Notes under the pieces: generated by a model
Database searches by the model: none
What the model saw: the letters and a program-made list of their open reading frames with translations, nothing else
Told to the model about the DNA's origin: nothing
Translations under genes and position numbers: made by a program
Part shown: positions 8,731-18,676 of the stretch, one piece after another
How positions within the stretch are numbered: position 1 is the stretch's first letter
Layout of the letters: the number at the start of each line of letters is the position of its first letter
From: Actinomycetes bacterium
GTDB lineage: Bacteria; Actinomycetota; Actinomycetes; Prado026
Assembly (NCBI GenBank): GCA_036510875.1
Contig: DATCDE010000299.1
Span: 1 to 47,779 of the forward strand
Direction of reading: 5' to 3'
Length of the DNA: 47,779 bases

Positions 8731-9674
8731 GCGACCGCATCGACCCGGCCGACGCCCGCATCGAGGTGGTCGGTCGGCTCGACACCGCGGAGATCCGTCG
8801 GGTCGCGCTGCTGGTCGAGCGGGCCACCGAGGTGGACGGCGTGCGTCCCCTGTCCGAGCACGTCTCCCTGCACCTGCGGCACGGCGGCGACGCCCCAGGC
8901 CGCAACTTGCTGCTCTACCTGCCCGGCGACCGGCTGGCCGGCTACGCCCACCTCGACGTCACCGACGCCGTCGAGGGCTCCAGCGCCGAGCTGGTCGTCG
9001 ACCCCGAGCTGCGCCGGCACGGGCTGGGCCGGCTGCTCGTCCAGCACCTGCGAGCCGAGTCCCCGGACGGCCGGCTGCGGCTGTGGTCGCACGGCACCCA
9101 GGCCGGGGCCGTCGCGCTGGCCGCCCGCCTCGGCTTCACCCACACCCGCTCGCTATGGCAGATGCGCCGCTCGCTGTTCGCCCGGCTGCCCCGGCCGCAG
9201 CTGCCGCAGCACCTCTCCGTCCGGACCTTCGTGCCGGGGGCGGACGACGACGCCTGGGTCGCGCTCAACCACGCGGCGTTCGCCGGTCACCCCGAGCAGG
9301 CCGACTGGATGCTGGCGGACCTGCACCTGCGGATGGCCGAGCCGTGGTTCGACCCGGCCGGGTTCTTCCTGGCCGCGGACGCCGACGGCCGGCTGGTCGG
9401 CTTCCACTGGACCAAGGTGCACGGCGGCACCGAGCACACCCACGACGGACACGGCCATGAGCCGATCGGCGAGGTGTATGTGGTCGGCGTCCACCCCTCG
9501 CAGCGCGGCGGCGGGCTGGGCCGCGCGCTCACCCTGATCGGGTTGCGGCACCTGCGCGGGCTCGGCCTGTCCGAGGCGATGCTCTACGTGGACGCGGACA
9601 ACGCCGCCGCCATCGGCCTGTACACGGCCCTCGGCTTCACCCACTGGGACACCGACGTCCTGTTCCGCGCCTGA
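8727..9674 (+). CDS. mshD: Mycothiol synthase
   Basis: The product is 315 residues with two tandem GNAT folds. The N-terminal repeat has the acetyl-CoA loop [16 protein letters not shown], and the C-terminal repeat has [18 protein letters not shown] around residue 255. MshD acetylates cysteinyl-glucosaminyl-inositol with acetyl-CoA, the last step of mycothiol synthesis in the cytoplasm. The start overlaps the glnR stop as GTGA, so the two are translationally coupled. Length and the double-GNAT layout match the family. Mycothiol is restricted to actinobacteria, which anchors the taxonomic guess. Confidence 0.92.
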   Translation: MSDRIDPADARIEVVGRLDTAEIRRVALLVERATEVDGVRPLSEHVSLHLRHGGDAPGRNLLLYLPGDRLAGYAHLDVTDAVEGSSAELVVDPELRRHGLGRLLVQHLRAESPDGRLRLWSHGTQAGAVALAARLGFTHTRSLWQMRRSLFARLPRPQLPQHLSVRTFVPGADDDAWVALNHAAFAGHPEQADWMLADLHLRMAEPWFDPAGFFLAADADGRLVGFHWTKVHGGTEHTHDGHGHEPIGEVYVVGVHPSQRGGGLGRALTLIGLRHLRGLGLSEAMLYVDADNAAAIGLYTALGFTHWDTDVLFRA

Positions 9675-9682
9675 CCCCGTCG

Positions 9683-9730
9683 ACCTGTCAGGGACAGGAC
9701 GGCGTATCCGTCGTCCTGACCCTGACACGT
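9683..9730. repeat. Dispersed hairpin repeat, family A copy 1 (TGTCAGGG)
   Basis: Arms TGTCAGGGACAGGACG and CGTCCTGACCCTGACA are 16-bp complements with one mismatch. It lies 9 bp after the mshD stop and ends about 17 bp before the ppk leader ATG. Related copies are at 25801-25848, 27721-27768 and 40139-40186. Confidence 0.85.
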
Positions 9731-9746
9731 CGAAGGGAGTGACACC

Positions 9747-9776
9747 ATGGGCAGATGGACGAGGACCCCGGGGTGA
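9747..9776 (+). CDS. Nine-codon leader ORF overlapping the ppk start
   Basis: An ATG at 9747 sits at good spacing from GAAGGGAG (about 9732-9739) and encodes MGRWTRTPG before TGA at 9774-9776. Its stop overlaps an in-frame ppk GTG (9773) as GTGA, the coupling arrangement seen at several true gene pairs here. It may set ppk translation. It may also be chance; only the spacing and overlap support it. Confidence 0.35.
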   Translation: MGRWTRTPG

Positions 9777-11974
9777 GCGCGCTGAGCGACATGTCCGAGA
9801 TCGCCGAGATCGTGCGTGACGAGGCCCGCGACGACCTGCCCGACGGTTCGTTCGACACCGCCGAGGAGATCGCCGAGGCTGCCGCCGCCGGAGCGGCGCT
9901 CGGCATCCCCGATCTGCCCGAGAACCGGTTCTACGACCGCGAGCTGTCCTGGCTGGCGTTCAACCAGCGGGTGCTCGAGCTGGCCGAGGACCCGGACCTG
10001 CCGCTGCTCGAGCGGGCCAAGTTCCTGGCCATCTTCGGCAGCAACCTGGACGAGTTCTACATGGTCCGGGTGGCCGGTCTGAAGCGGCGGATCGCCACCG
10101 GCATCGCCGTCCGGGCGGCCAGCGGGGCGCTGCCCCGCGAGGTGCTCGAGACGATCCTGGCCGAGTCCCGGGCGCTGCAGGAGCGGCACGCGGCCTGCTT
10201 CCAGAACGACGTGCTGCCGGCGCTGGCCAAGGAGGGCATCGAGCTGCTGCGCTGGAACGAGCTCACCCCGGTCGAGCGGGAGGCGGCCAGCGGGTTCTTC
10301 CAGGACCGGGTGTTCCCGGTCCTCACCCCGCTCGCCGTCGACCCGGCGCACCCGTTCCCCTACATCTCCGGGCTGTCGCTCAACCTGGCCGTCGTCGTCC
10401 GCAACCCGCAGACCGGCACCGAGCACTTCGCCCGGGTGAAGGTCCCGCCGATCCTGCCGCGCCTGTCCCGGGTCGGCGAGCAGCGGTTCGTGCCGCTGGA
10501 GGACATCATGGCCGCGCACCTGGGCCAGCTGTTCCCCGGCATGGAGGTGCTGCAGCAGCACGCCTTCCGGGTCACCCGCAACGAGGACGTCGAGGTCGAG
10601 GAGGACGACGCCGAGAACCTGCTGGTGGCCATGGAGCGCGAGCTGATGCGCCGCCGGTTCGGCCCGCCGGTGCGGCTGGAGGTCGAGCGCACCATCGACC
10701 CGCACGTGCTCGACCTGCTGGTCCGCGAGCTGAGCATCACCCCCGGCGAGGTGTTCGCGCTGCCCGGACCGCTGGACCTCACCGGGCTGTGGGCGCTCAT
10801 GGGCCTGGACCGGGCCGACCTGAAGGACACGCCGTTCCTGCCCCGCACCAACCGCGAGCTGGCCGAGGCCGAGTCGGCGTCCGAGGCGGACGTGTTCACC
10901 GCCGTCCGCGACCACGACGTCCTGCTGCACCACCCGTACGACTCGTTCTCCACCAGCGTGCAGTCGTTCCTCGAGCAGGCCGCCGTCGACCCGGACGTGT
11001 TGGCCATCAAGCAGACGCTGTACCGGACCAGCGCCGACTCCCCGATCGTCGACGCGCTCATCGACGCCGCCGAGGCCGGCAAGCAGGTCCTCGTGCTGGT
11101 CGAGATCAAGGCCCGGTTCGACGAGGGCGCCAACATCAAGCGGGCCCGCAAGCTGGAGCAGGCCGGCTGCCATGTCGTCTATGGCCTGGTCGGGCTGAAG
11201 ACCCACTGCAAGCTGTCCATGGTGGTGCGCCAGGAGGGCGGTGGGATCGTCCGCTACACCCACATCGGCACCGGCAACTACCACCCCAAGACGGCCCGGC
11301 TGTACGAGGACATGGGCCTGCTCACCGCCGACCCGCAGGTCGGGGACGACGTCGGCAACCTGTTCAACGTGCTGTCCGGCTACTCGATGAACACCGACTA
11401 CGAGCGGCTGCTGGTCGCCCCGCACTCCATCCGGGCCGGCCTGGTCGAGCGGATCGAGCGGGAGATCGAGCACCACCGGGCCGGCCGGCCGGCCCGCATC
11501 CGGTTCAAGGTCAACTCGATCGTCGACGAGCAGATCATCGACGCGCTGTACCGCGCCTCCCGGGTCGGTGTCCCGGTCGACGTCTGGGTCCGCGGCATCT
11601 GTGCGATCCGCGGCGGCGTGCCCGGGCTGTCCGAGAACGTCCGGGTGCGCAGCATCCTGGGCCGGTTCCTCGAGCACTCTCGGGTCTACTGGTTCGAGGG
11701 CGGCGGCAACCCCGAGGTCTGGATCGGCAGCGCCGACCTCATGCACCGCAACCTGGACCGCCGGGTCGAGGCGCTCGTGAAGCTGACCGCCCCGGCGCAC
11801 GTGACCGAGATCGGCGCGCTGATCGACCTCGGCTTCGACGAGGGCACCGCCTCCTGGCACCAGGGCCCCGACGGCACCTTCGTCCGGCACAACAAGACGG
11901 ACGACGGCACGCCGCTGCTGGACATCCAGGCCTTCCTCATCGACCTGCACCAGCGGCGCCGGAGCCTGGTGTGA
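9755..11974 (+). CDS. ppk: Polyphosphate kinase 1
   Basis: The product is 739 residues from the ATG at 9755. It reversibly polymerises the gamma phosphate of ATP into polyphosphate. Visible PPK1 features: the N-terminal domain with [20 protein letters not shown], the head domain, and two phospholipase-D-like catalytic modules. The first module holds [19 protein letters not shown] near residue 505, with the autophosphorylated His; the second holds [16 protein letters not shown]. The true start could be the GTG at 9773 (VSALSDMSE), coupled to the leader ORF. Its stop overlaps the CYTH/CHAD gene start as GTGA. ppk beside a mutT1-type gene recalls mycobacteria. Confidence 0.95.
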   Translation: MDEDPGVSALSDMSEIAEIVRDEARDDLPDGSFDTAEEIAEAAAAGAALGIPDLPENRFYDRELSWLAFNQRVLELAEDPDLPLLERAKFLAIFGSNLDEFYMVRVAGLKRRIATGIAVRAASGALPREVLETILAESRALQERHAACFQNDVLPALAKEGIELLRWNELTPVEREAASGFFQDRVFPVLTPLAVDPAHPFPYISGLSLNLAVVVRNPQTGTEHFARVKVPPILPRLSRVGEQRFVPLEDIMAAHLGQLFPGMEVLQQHAFRVTRNEDVEVEEDDAENLLVAMERELMRRRFGPPVRLEVERTIDPHVLDLLVRELSITPGEVFALPGPLDLTGLWALMGLDRADLKDTPFLPRTNRELAEAESASEADVFTAVRDHDVLLHHPYDSFSTSVQSFLEQAAVDPDVLAIKQTLYRTSADSPIVDALIDAAEAGKQVLVLVEIKARFDEGANIKRARKLEQAGCHVVYGLVGLKTHCKLSMVVRQEGGGIVRYTHIGTGNYHPKTARLYEDMGLLTADPQVGDDVGNLFNVLSGYSMNTDYERLLVAPHSIRAGLVERIEREIEHHRAGRPARIRFKVNSIVDEQIIDALYRASRVGVPVDVWVRGICAIRGGVPGLSENVRVRSILGRFLEHSRVYWFEGGGNPEVWIGSADLMHRNLDRRVEALVKLTAPAHVTEIGALIDLGFDEGTASWHQGPDGTFVRHNKTDDGTPLLDIQAFLIDLHQRRRSLV

Positions 11975-13539
11975 CCCCAGGGCCAGCCGACCCGCAGACC
12001 GTCCGCGAGGTGGAGCACAAGCTGCGGGTGCACGGTCTGTTCGAGCTGCCCGACCTCACCGCGGCCGGCTGCGGGGTGGCCCGGGTCGAGCCGCTGCCGC
12101 GGCTGCGGCTGACCGCCGCCTACTTCGACACCGCCGACCTGCGGCTGGCCCGGCACCACGTCACGCTGCGGCGCCGGGACGGCGGCCTCGACGACGGCTG
12201 GCACCTCAAGCTGCCGGTCGACGACGCGACGCCCGCGAAGTCCGCGAGCGACCCGGCCAGCAGGGACGAGCTGCAGCTGCCGCTGTCCGCAGCCCCCGCC
12301 GACGGCCCGCCGCCGCACGAGCTGCTCGAGCTGGTCCTCGGGCTGACCCGGACCGCCACGGTGGAGCCGGTGACCACGCTGCGCAACGAGCGCCGCCCCT
12401 CCCAGCTGTTCGACGCCGACGGGCTGCTGCTCGCCGAGCTCACCGACGACTCGGTCGCCGTGGTCGACGGGGGGCACGTGACCGCCCGGTTCCGCGAGCT
12501 GGAGATCGAGCGGCGTGCGGGCAGCCCGAAGGCCCTCGCCGCCGTCGTCGCCGCCCTCGAGGCGGCCGGGGCGGTCGCGGCCGGCGACGTCAGCAAGGCC
12601 GCCCGGGCGCTGGGCCCGGCCGCCGCCGCGCCGGCGGACGTGCCCGAGCCCGGCCCGGTCCGCCCCAAGGACCCGGCCGCCGATGCGGTGACCGCCCACC
12701 TGGCCCGGCACGTGCGCGCCTTCCAGGCCCAGGACCTGCGGGTCCGGCGCGGCCTGCCGGACTCCGTCCACCAGATGCGGGTCGCCGCCCGGCGGCTGCG
12801 CAGCGGGCTGAAGGTGTTCAGCCCGCTCGTCGAGGAGCACTGGGCGGACGCCCTGCGCAGCGAGCTGGCCTGGATCGCCGGTGTCCTCGGCGGGGTCCGC
12901 GACCGCGAGGTGCTGGAGGCCCGGCTGCTGGCGCACGCCGCCGAGCTGGGAGGGCCGGACGGCGAGGCCGCCGGCGGCGCGATCCGCCGGATCCTGGACG
13001 CCGAGGTCGGTCCGGCCCGGGCGGCCGTCGACGAGGCCATGGTCGCCAAGCGGTACCTCGCCCTGCTCGACGTCCTGGTCGACGCGGTGCACTTCCCCCG
13101 GCTGACCAAGGCCGCCCAGGCCAAGTCCAGCCAGGCGCTGCCCCCGCTGGTGCACCGCACCTGGCGGCGGCTGGCGAGTGACGTGCAGCAGCTGAGGCTG
13201 GACTCCCCCGACGTCGAGTGGCACGCGGCCCGGATCGCCGCGAAGAAGGCCCGCTACGCCACCGAGGCGCTCGTCCCCGTCTTCGGGGAGCCGGCCAAGA
13301 CGCTGGCCAGGCAGCTGGAGTCGGTCACCGAGCTGCTCGGGGACCACCACGACGCGGTGATCGCCGCCGACACGCTGCGCCGGTTCGCCGGCACCCGCGG
13401 GATCAGCGGGCGGGCCGGGTTCGCGCTCGGCCGGCTGCACGACGTGGAGCGGGCGCACGCCGCCGAGCTGCTGGTCCAGTTCGAGCGGACCTGGCCGGAG
13501 GTGTCGCGCAAGCGCTACCGGGCGTGGCTCGAGCCCTGA
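11971..13539 (+). CDS. CYTH-CHAD protein, probable polyphosphate-binding protein
   Basis: The start is the GTG at 11971 overlapping the ppk stop; the product is 522 residues. The N-terminal CYTH domain (about 1-205) starts with the REVEHKL signature (ExExK), used in this superfamily to bind triphosphates through metals. The C-terminal CHAD domain (about 230-520) has conserved His/basic motifs [32 protein letters not shown] and [15 protein letters not shown] domains bind polyphosphate, and CYTH members include triphosphatases. Coupling to ppk makes a role in polyphosphate binding or hydrolysis likely. Activity is inferred, not shown. Confidence 0.9.
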   Translation: MTPGPADPQTVREVEHKLRVHGLFELPDLTAAGCGVARVEPLPRLRLTAAYFDTADLRLARHHVTLRRRDGGLDDGWHLKLPVDDATPAKSASDPASRDELQLPLSAAPADGPPPHELLELVLGLTRTATVEPVTTLRNERRPSQLFDADGLLLAELTDDSVAVVDGGHVTARFRELEIERRAGSPKALAAVVAALEAAGAVAAGDVSKAARALGPAAAAPADVPEPGPVRPKDPAADAVTAHLARHVRAFQAQDLRVRRGLPDSVHQMRVAARRLRSGLKVFSPLVEEHWADALRSELAWIAGVLGGVRDREVLEARLLAHAAELGGPDGEAAGGAIRRILDAEVGPARAAVDEAMVAKRYLALLDVLVDAVHFPRLTKAAQAKSSQALPPLVHRTWRRLASDVQQLRLDSPDVEWHAARIAAKKARYATEALVPVFGEPAKTLARQLESVTELLGDHHDAVIAADTLRRFAGTRGISGRAGFALGRLHDVERAHAAELLVQFERTWPEVSRKRYRAWLEP

Positions 13540-13547
13540 GGCCGACC

Positions 13548-14480
13548 GTGGCGGTGACGACCGACGAGGGCAGCGGCCCCCCGCTGATCAGGGCGGCGGG
13601 GGCGCTGCTGTGGCGCCCCGGCCCGGACGGACCGCTGATCGCCGTCGTCCACCGGGTGCGGCAACAGGACTGGAGCCTGCCCAAGGGCAAGCTCGAGCAC
13701 GCCGAGCACTGGCTGACGGCCGCCGTCCGGGAGGTGCGGGAGGAGACCGGGCAGCAGGTGGCCCTGGGCCGCCCGCTGATCACACTGACCTACCCGGTGC
13801 TGGGCGTGCCCAAGGTGGTGCGCTACTGGGCGGCCAAGGGCGGTCCGCACGAGTTCGCCCCCACCCACGAGGTGGACGCCGTCGACTGGCTGACCCCGGC
13901 CGAGGCGGCGGCCCGGCTCAGCTACCCGCACGACAACGACGTGGTCGCCGCGCTGCTGGCCGCCCCTGTGGACACGGTGCCGTTCGTGCTGCTGCGGCAC
14001 GCCAAGGCCACCCCGCGCCGTGCCTGGCCGGCGGCGGACGACGAGCAGCGCCCGCTCGCCCAGCGGGGCGTGGGCGAGGCGGAGCGGCTGGTGCCGCTGC
14101 TGACGGCGTACGGGATCGAGCAGGTGCACTCCTCGGACTACCGCCGCTGCGCGGACACCGTGCGCCCGTTCGCAGCGGCCTGGGAGCTGCCGGTGTGGCC
14201 CGAGCCGCTGCTGTCCGAGCGCGGCTTCGCCGCGCAGCAGGCGGACGCGGTCGAGCGGGCCAGGGCGCTGCTGCGCGAGCCGCGGTCGATCGTGCTGTGC
14301 ACCCACCGCCCGGTCCTCGCCGAGCTGCTGCCCCGGCTGTTCGGCGCCCGGCCGCCCAAGCAGCTGCGCCGGACCCTGGAGCCGGGCGCCTTCGTCGTGC
14401 TGCACCGCCGCCTCGACGACCTGGGGACGGACACCGACCCGCTGGCCACCGTGGTCGCACTGGAGCGGCACCGCCCGTAG
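13548..14480 (+). CDS. mutT1: MutT1-like Nudix hydrolase fused to a histidine phosphatase
   Basis: The product is 310 residues from the GTG at 13548. The N-terminal Nudix domain has the box Gx5Ex7REVREETG at about residues 45-67. The C-terminal domain starts with LLRHAKA, the RHG-type active-site motif of SixA-like histidine phosphatases, and has a later catalytic His in VLCTHRP. Mycobacterial MutT1 has this same fusion, hydrolysing 8-oxo-dGTP and diadenosine polyphosphates, and is encoded next to ppk. It lies 8 bp after the CHAD gene, probably in one operon with ppk. Confidence 0.9.
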   Translation: MAVTTDEGSGPPLIRAAGALLWRPGPDGPLIAVVHRVRQQDWSLPKGKLEHAEHWLTAAVREVREETGQQVALGRPLITLTYPVLGVPKVVRYWAAKGGPHEFAPTHEVDAVDWLTPAEAAARLSYPHDNDVVAALLAAPVDTVPFVLLRHAKATPRRAWPAADDEQRPLAQRGVGEAERLVPLLTAYGIEQVHSSDYRRCADTVRPFAAAWELPVWPEPLLSERGFAAQQADAVERARALLREPRSIVLCTHRPVLAELLPRLFGARPPKQLRRTLEPGAFVVLHRRLDDLGTDTDPLATVVALERHRP

Positions 14481-14496
14481 CCGGTCTTCGACCGGC
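14480..14496 (+). terminator. Short hairpin after mutT1
   Basis: GCCGGTC-TTC-GACCGGC is a perfect 7-bp stem starting at the last base of the mutT1 stop codon. There is no T tract; it could end the ppk operon before the separately controlled pst genes. Confidence 0.45.
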
Positions 14497-14524
14497 AGCC
14501 AGCGAAGCGGGACCGAGACCGCTC

Positions 14525-14546
14525 GTTCACCGGCCGTTCATCCAGG
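14525..14546 (+). promoter_or_regulatory. PHO box (two 11-bp direct repeats) upstream of pstS
   Basis: GTTCACCGGCC and GTTCATCCAGG are consecutive 11-bp units matching the PhoP/RegX3-type PHO box of actinobacteria (GTTCAYC at 11-bp period). A possible -10, TAGCGT, lies at 14573-14578. This predicts induction of pstSCAB on phosphate limitation. Confidence 0.75.
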
Positions 14547-14620
14547 CCCGGGTATCCGGACACCTCGTGTCCCTAGCGTCCGCGACGACGGACATCGACG
14601 AATCGAAGGAGAAGCGCGCG

Positions 14621-15733
14621 GTGAAGATCAACCGCTACGGCCAACTGGCCAGCGTCGCGCTGGTGGGCACTCTTGCGCTCGCCGCCTGCGGCAGCAACAG
14701 CAATGCCGGCAGCACCTCGAGCGCCTCAGGGTCAGCCTCGGGCTCCGGCAGCATCAGCTGCGCGAGCGGCAAGCTGAAGGCGTCCGGGTCCACCGCCCAG
14801 GCGAACGCCATGACCGACTGGATCAACGCCTACCAGACGGCGTGCAGTGGCGCCACGATCGAATACCAGGGCGTCGGGTCCGGCGCCGGGGTCACGGACT
14901 TCATCAACAAGCAGACCGACTTCGCCGGTTCCGACTCCTCACTCAAGGTAGACAGCGAGCAGCCGAAGGCGGACGCCCGCTGCTCCGCCGGGCCGGCCAT
15001 CAACATCCCGATGGTCGGTGGCGCGATCGCGCTCACCTACAACCTCCAGGGCGTGACCAAGCTGGCCCTCACGTCGCAGACGATTGCCGGCATCTTCGCC
15101 GGCAAGATCACCAAGTGGAACGACCCGGCGATCGCGGCAGCCAACGCCGGCGTCTCGCTGCCCAGCTCGGCGATCCTCTCCTTCCACCGGTCGGACGCGT
15201 CCGGGACGACCGACAACTTCACCAAGTTCCTCAAAGCGGCCGCGCCCGCCGTGTGGACCTTCCAGGGCGGCAAGTCCTGGACCGCCCCCGGCGGCCAGGG
15301 CGCCAAGGGTAACGACGGTGTCAGCACCGGCGTGAAGAGCACCCCGAACTCGATCGGCTACGTCGAGCTGTCCTACGCGCTGAACAACAACCTGCCGGTG
15401 GCGGCGGTGGACAATGGCGCCGGCCCGGTCGACCCGACCTCTGAGACGGCGTCCAAGGCGCTCGCGAGTGCCAAGGTCACGGGAACCGGCAACAACCTGC
15501 CTCTGAAGATCAACTACAACATCAAGGACGCCTCGGCCTACCCGATCGTCCTGGTGACCTACGAGATCACCTGCGAGAAGGGCCTCGACTCGGCTCAGGC
15601 GGCGCTGGTGAAGTCCTTCCTCACCTTCACCGCCTCGGACGCCGGTCAGAGCAAGCTGTCCACGACCGGCTACGTGCCGATGAGCGGCGACCTGCTCACC
15701 AAGGTCCGGGCATCGGTCGAGGCGATCAGCTGA
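14621..15733 (+). CDS. pstS: Phosphate-binding lipoprotein of the Pst ABC transporter
   Basis: The start is the GTG at 14621, after AAGGAGAA. The 370-residue product has a lipoprotein signal with lipobox LAAC (Cys 23), then a Ser/Gly-rich tether and a periplasmic-type binding fold. Phosphate-binding features include KASGSTAQANAM, FINKQTDFAGSDSSL and FHRSDASGTTDNF, the last being the Ser-Gly-Thr phosphate loop. It captures inorganic phosphate outside the membrane for PstC/PstA. A PHO box lies upstream and a strong hairpin follows its stop. Confidence 0.95.
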   Translation: MKINRYGQLASVALVGTLALAACGSNSNAGSTSSASGSASGSGSISCASGKLKASGSTAQANAMTDWINAYQTACSGATIEYQGVGSGAGVTDFINKQTDFAGSDSSLKVDSEQPKADARCSAGPAINIPMVGGAIALTYNLQGVTKLALTSQTIAGIFAGKITKWNDPAIAAANAGVSLPSSAILSFHRSDASGTTDNFTKFLKAAAPAVWTFQGGKSWTAPGGQGAKGNDGVSTGVKSTPNSIGYVELSYALNNNLPVAAVDNGAGPVDPTSETASKALASAKVTGTGNNLPLKINYNIKDASAYPIVLVTYEITCEKGLDSAQAALVKSFLTFTASDAGQSKLSTTGYVPMSGDLLTKVRASVEAIS

Positions 15734-15740
15734 ACCCCAG

Positions 15741-15779
15741 GCCGCGGCCCCGCCGTTGGTACAACGGCGGGGCCGCGGC
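15741..15779 (+). terminator. Perfect 18-bp hairpin between pstS and pstC
   Basis: The arms GCCGCGGCCCCGCCGTTG (15741-15758) and the exact complement at 15762-15779 enclose a 3-nt loop (GTA). It begins 8 bp after the pstS stop. Being inside the operon, it probably stops most transcripts and stabilises the pstS message, so the binding protein is made in excess over the channel. Confidence 0.85.
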
Positions 15780-15826
15780 ATCCTTAGCATGACTTCACGC
15801 GCACAGCCACGGCAGGAGCAGTCCCC

Positions 15827-16819
15827 GTGACCATGACCCCGACCGCCACGCAGCCGCCGCCCTCGCCCGTGTCGGCGTCCCCGATCCGAGGGCGGGCGAA
15901 CCGCCGCGGTGACCGGATCTTCAGTGGCCTGTCCATGGCGGCCGGGATCCTCGTGCTGGCCATCATGGCCGGCATCGGTCTGTTCCTTCTCGTGAAGGCC
16001 GTTCCCGCACTTCGCGTCAACACCGCGAACTTCCTCACCAGTTCCGTGTGGCTGCCCGACAATACCCCCTCTCGTTTCGGGATCGCGGCGCTGGCCTTCG
16101 GCACCGTGATGTCCTCGCTCATCGCGATGGTGCTCGCCGTCCCGGTGGGCTACGGCATCGCGCTGGCCCTGGCCCACTACGCGGCGAAACGCATCGCCGT
16201 GATCCTTGCCTTCATCGTGGACCTGCTCGCCGCGGTGCCCTCGATCATCTTCGGGCTGTGGGGGCTGGCCTGGCTGATGCCCCGCACCTTCGGCCTGTTC
16301 GCCTGGCTCAACGACCACCTCGGCTGGATTCCGATCTTCAGGAACGACCTCGGTGTCTACACGCGGTGCCTGGCGCTGGCCGGCATCGTACTGGCAATCA
16401 TGATCCTGCCGACGGTCTCAGCGATCAGCCGCGAGGTCTTCGTCCAGGTCCCGCCAGCCCACATCGAGGCCTCGCTCGCTCTCGGCGCCACCCGGTGGGA
16501 GATGGTCCGGATGGCGGTCATCCCGTTCAGCAAACCGGGGATGATCAGCGCGGCGATGCTTGGGCTCGGACGCGCGCTCGGCGAGACGATCGCCGTGGCC
16601 CTGGTGCTGTCCGCAACGTTCAACATCAACTGGCACCTGACCGAGCCCGGAGGCAACTCCTTCGCCGCGAACATCGCGCTGAAGTTCAACGAGGCCGGCC
16701 CTACCGGACAGGGTGCTCTCATCGCCGCCGGGCTCGTGCTGTTCGTCCTCACCCTCGCCGTCAACATCGTCGCGCGGCTGTTCATCGCCCGGCGAGCGGC
16801 ATTCTCGGGGGCCAACTGA
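15827..16819 (+). CDS. pstC: Phosphate ABC transporter permease PstC
   Basis: The product is 330 residues with about six membrane spans. The permease coupling loop (EAA-type) reads IEASLALGATRWEMVRMAVIP, which contacts the ATPase. The N-terminus is a Pro/Thr-rich cytoplasmic stretch. GTG at 15827 or ATG at 15833 could be the start; I keep the GTG because of the upstream GGAG. It pairs with PstA to form the membrane channel. Confidence 0.93.
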   Translation: MTMTPTATQPPPSPVSASPIRGRANRRGDRIFSGLSMAAGILVLAIMAGIGLFLLVKAVPALRVNTANFLTSSVWLPDNTPSRFGIAALAFGTVMSSLIAMVLAVPVGYGIALALAHYAAKRIAVILAFIVDLLAAVPSIIFGLWGLAWLMPRTFGLFAWLNDHLGWIPIFRNDLGVYTRCLALAGIVLAIMILPTVSAISREVFVQVPPAHIEASLALGATRWEMVRMAVIPFSKPGMISAAMLGLGRALGETIAVALVLSATFNINWHLTEPGGNSFAANIALKFNEAGPTGQGALIAAGLVLFVLTLAVNIVARLFIARRAAFSGAN

Positions 16820-16820
16820 C

Positions 16821-17879
16821 ATGGCCTTGAGCACCGCCGGACCCACGTCCAGCCTCCACCAGACCCTCACCGGCGGAAAGCTGCCAGGCTGGGCGCCCTG
16901 GGTCTGCGCCGCCGGCTCGGTCCTTGCCGCCGTCGCGCTGATCGCCGTCCTTCCGGTGAACGGGCGAGCCCAGACGATCATCCTTGCCGTGCTGCTGTTC
17001 GTGGGCTCACAGACGGCGTGGAGCTTCGCGGTAGAGGGCCGACGGCATGCGGTGGACCGGCTGGTCACGACGCTGATCTACTCCGCGGGCGTCATCGCCC
17101 TGGTGCCGCTCGTAGCCATCCTGGCCACCGTGATCATCAAGGGACTGAAGGTCTTCTCCGGCTACTTCCTCCTGCACTCGATGCGCAACGTCAGCCCTCT
17201 GCATCCGGGCGGGGGCGTCTACCACGCGATCATCGGCACCCTGGAAGTGGTCGGGATCGCGGCCATCATCGGCATCCCGATCGGCGCGCTGGTCGCGATC
17301 TACCTGGTCGAGTACGGCGCCGGCAAGCGGCTGGCCTACTGGGTAACGTTCTTCGTCGACGTGATGACCGGCATCCCCTCGATCGTGGCTGGCCTGTTCG
17401 TCTACACCGGGCTGATCCTCACCCTCGGCTGGCAGCGGACCGGTTTCACCGGGGCGCTGTCCTTGACCATCTTGATGATCCCGGTCATGGTGCGCTCCAC
17501 CGAGGAGATGCTCAAGCTGGTGCCGAACGAGTTGCGCGAGTCCGCGTACGCGCTCGGGGTGCCGAAGTACAAAACCATCCTGCGCGTCGTCGTCCCGACC
17601 GCGCTATCGGGGATCATCACCGGCGCCATGCTGGCGGTGGCCCGGATCACCGGCGAGACCGCGCCGCTGCTGCTCACCATGTTCATCTCGGCGTCGATCA
17701 ACTTCAGCCCGTTCACGGACCCGCAGGCAACCCTGCCCACGTTCATCTGGGACCAGATCGCCCGCGGCACCCCAGCCTCGCTGGATCGTGCCTGGGCGGC
17801 CGCGCTCACCCTCATCTTGATCGTGGTGTTGCTCAACCTGATGGCCCGGCTGCTCGGCCGAGTCTACCGAGTCAAGTAG
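16821..17879 (+). CDS. pstA: Phosphate ABC transporter permease PstA
   Basis: The product is 352 residues from the ATG at 16821, one base after the pstC stop. It has two N-terminal hydrophobic segments, then the permease core with about five spans and the coupling loop [23 protein letters not shown] typical PstA motif, [14 protein letters not shown], is present. It forms the second half of the phosphate channel. Confidence 0.93.
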   Translation: MALSTAGPTSSLHQTLTGGKLPGWAPWVCAAGSVLAAVALIAVLPVNGRAQTIILAVLLFVGSQTAWSFAVEGRRHAVDRLVTTLIYSAGVIALVPLVAILATVIIKGLKVFSGYFLLHSMRNVSPLHPGGGVYHAIIGTLEVVGIAAIIGIPIGALVAIYLVEYGAGKRLAYWVTFFVDVMTGIPSIVAGLFVYTGLILTLGWQRTGFTGALSLTILMIPVMVRSTEEMLKLVPNELRESAYALGVPKYKTILRVVVPTALSGIITGAMLAVARITGETAPLLLTMFISASINFSPFTDPQATLPTFIWDQIARGTPASLDRAWAAALTLILIVVLLNLMARLLGRVYRVK

Positions 17880-17899
17880 TCACCCTGGAGCTGCCGCGT

Positions 17900-18676
17900 A
17901 TGGCCAAGCGGATCGACGTCTCAGACCTCGACATCTACTACGGCGATTTCAAGGCCGTCGAGGGTGTCTCACTGTCGGTGGAGCCGCGCTCCATCACCGC
18001 CTTCATCGGGCCGTCCGGCTGCGGCAAGTCCACCGTGCTGCGCACCTTGAACCGGATGCACGAGGTGCTCCCCGGGGCGCGAGCCGAGGGCAAGGTGCTG
18101 CTGGACGGCGAGGACATCTACGCCAGTGACGTCGACCCGGTCAACGTGCGCCGAACCATCGGCATGGTGTTCCAGAAGCCGAACCCGTTCCCCACCATGT
18201 CGATCTACGACAACGTGGTGGCCGGGCTGAAGCTGCAGGGCCGGCGGAAGAAGTCCGATCTCGACGACATCGTGGAGAAGTCACTGCGCGGCGCCAACCT
18301 GTGGGAGGAGGTCAAGGACCGGCTGCCCCGGCCCGGCAGCGGGCTGTCCGGCGGGCAGCAGCAACGGCTGTGCATCGCCCGGGCGATCGCCGTGGAGCCG
18401 GCCGTCCTGCTCATGGATGAGCCCTGCTCCGCGCTCGACCCGATCTCCACCTTGGCGATCGAAGACCTCATGCAGGAGCTCAAGGCGGACTACACGATCG
18501 TGGTCGTCACCCACAACATGCAGCAGGCCGCCCGAGTGAGCGACCACACTGGCTTCTTCAACATCGCCGCCACCGGTAAGCCCGGCAAGTTGATCGAGAT
18601 GGACCAGACCGAGAAGATCTTCAGCAACCCCTCCGAGAAGGCCACCGAGGACTACATCACCGGCCGCTTCGGGTAG
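17900..18676 (+). CDS. pstB: Phosphate ABC transporter ATPase PstB
   Basis: The product is 258 residues from the ATG at 17900, with GGAG upstream. The motifs are Walker [10 protein letters not shown], signature LSGGQQQR, Walker [14 protein letters not shown] and the switch His in VVTHNMQQA. The N-terminal [19 protein letters not shown] is typical of PstB. It powers phosphate uptake from the cytoplasmic face. No phoU gene follows; the next gene is on the other strand and overlaps its 3' end by about 20 bp. Confidence 0.95.
   Translation: MAKRIDVSDLDIYYGDFKAVEGVSLSVEPRSITAFIGPSGCGKSTVLRTLNRMHEVLPGARAEGKVLLDGEDIYASDVDPVNVRRTIGMVFQKPNPFPTMSIYDNVVAGLKLQGRRKKSDLDDIVEKSLRGANLWEEVKDRLPRPGSGLSGGQQQRLCIARAIAVEPAVLLMDEPCSALDPISTLAIEDLMQELKADYTIVVVTHNMQQAARVSDHTGFFNIAATGKPGKLIEMDQTEKIFSNPSEKATEDYITGRFG

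Noticed and set aside
9584-11950. Very long open frame antisense to ppk
   Set aside because: A by-product of high GC: the residues are His/Val/Gln-rich with no motifs, while the plus strand carries complete PPK1.
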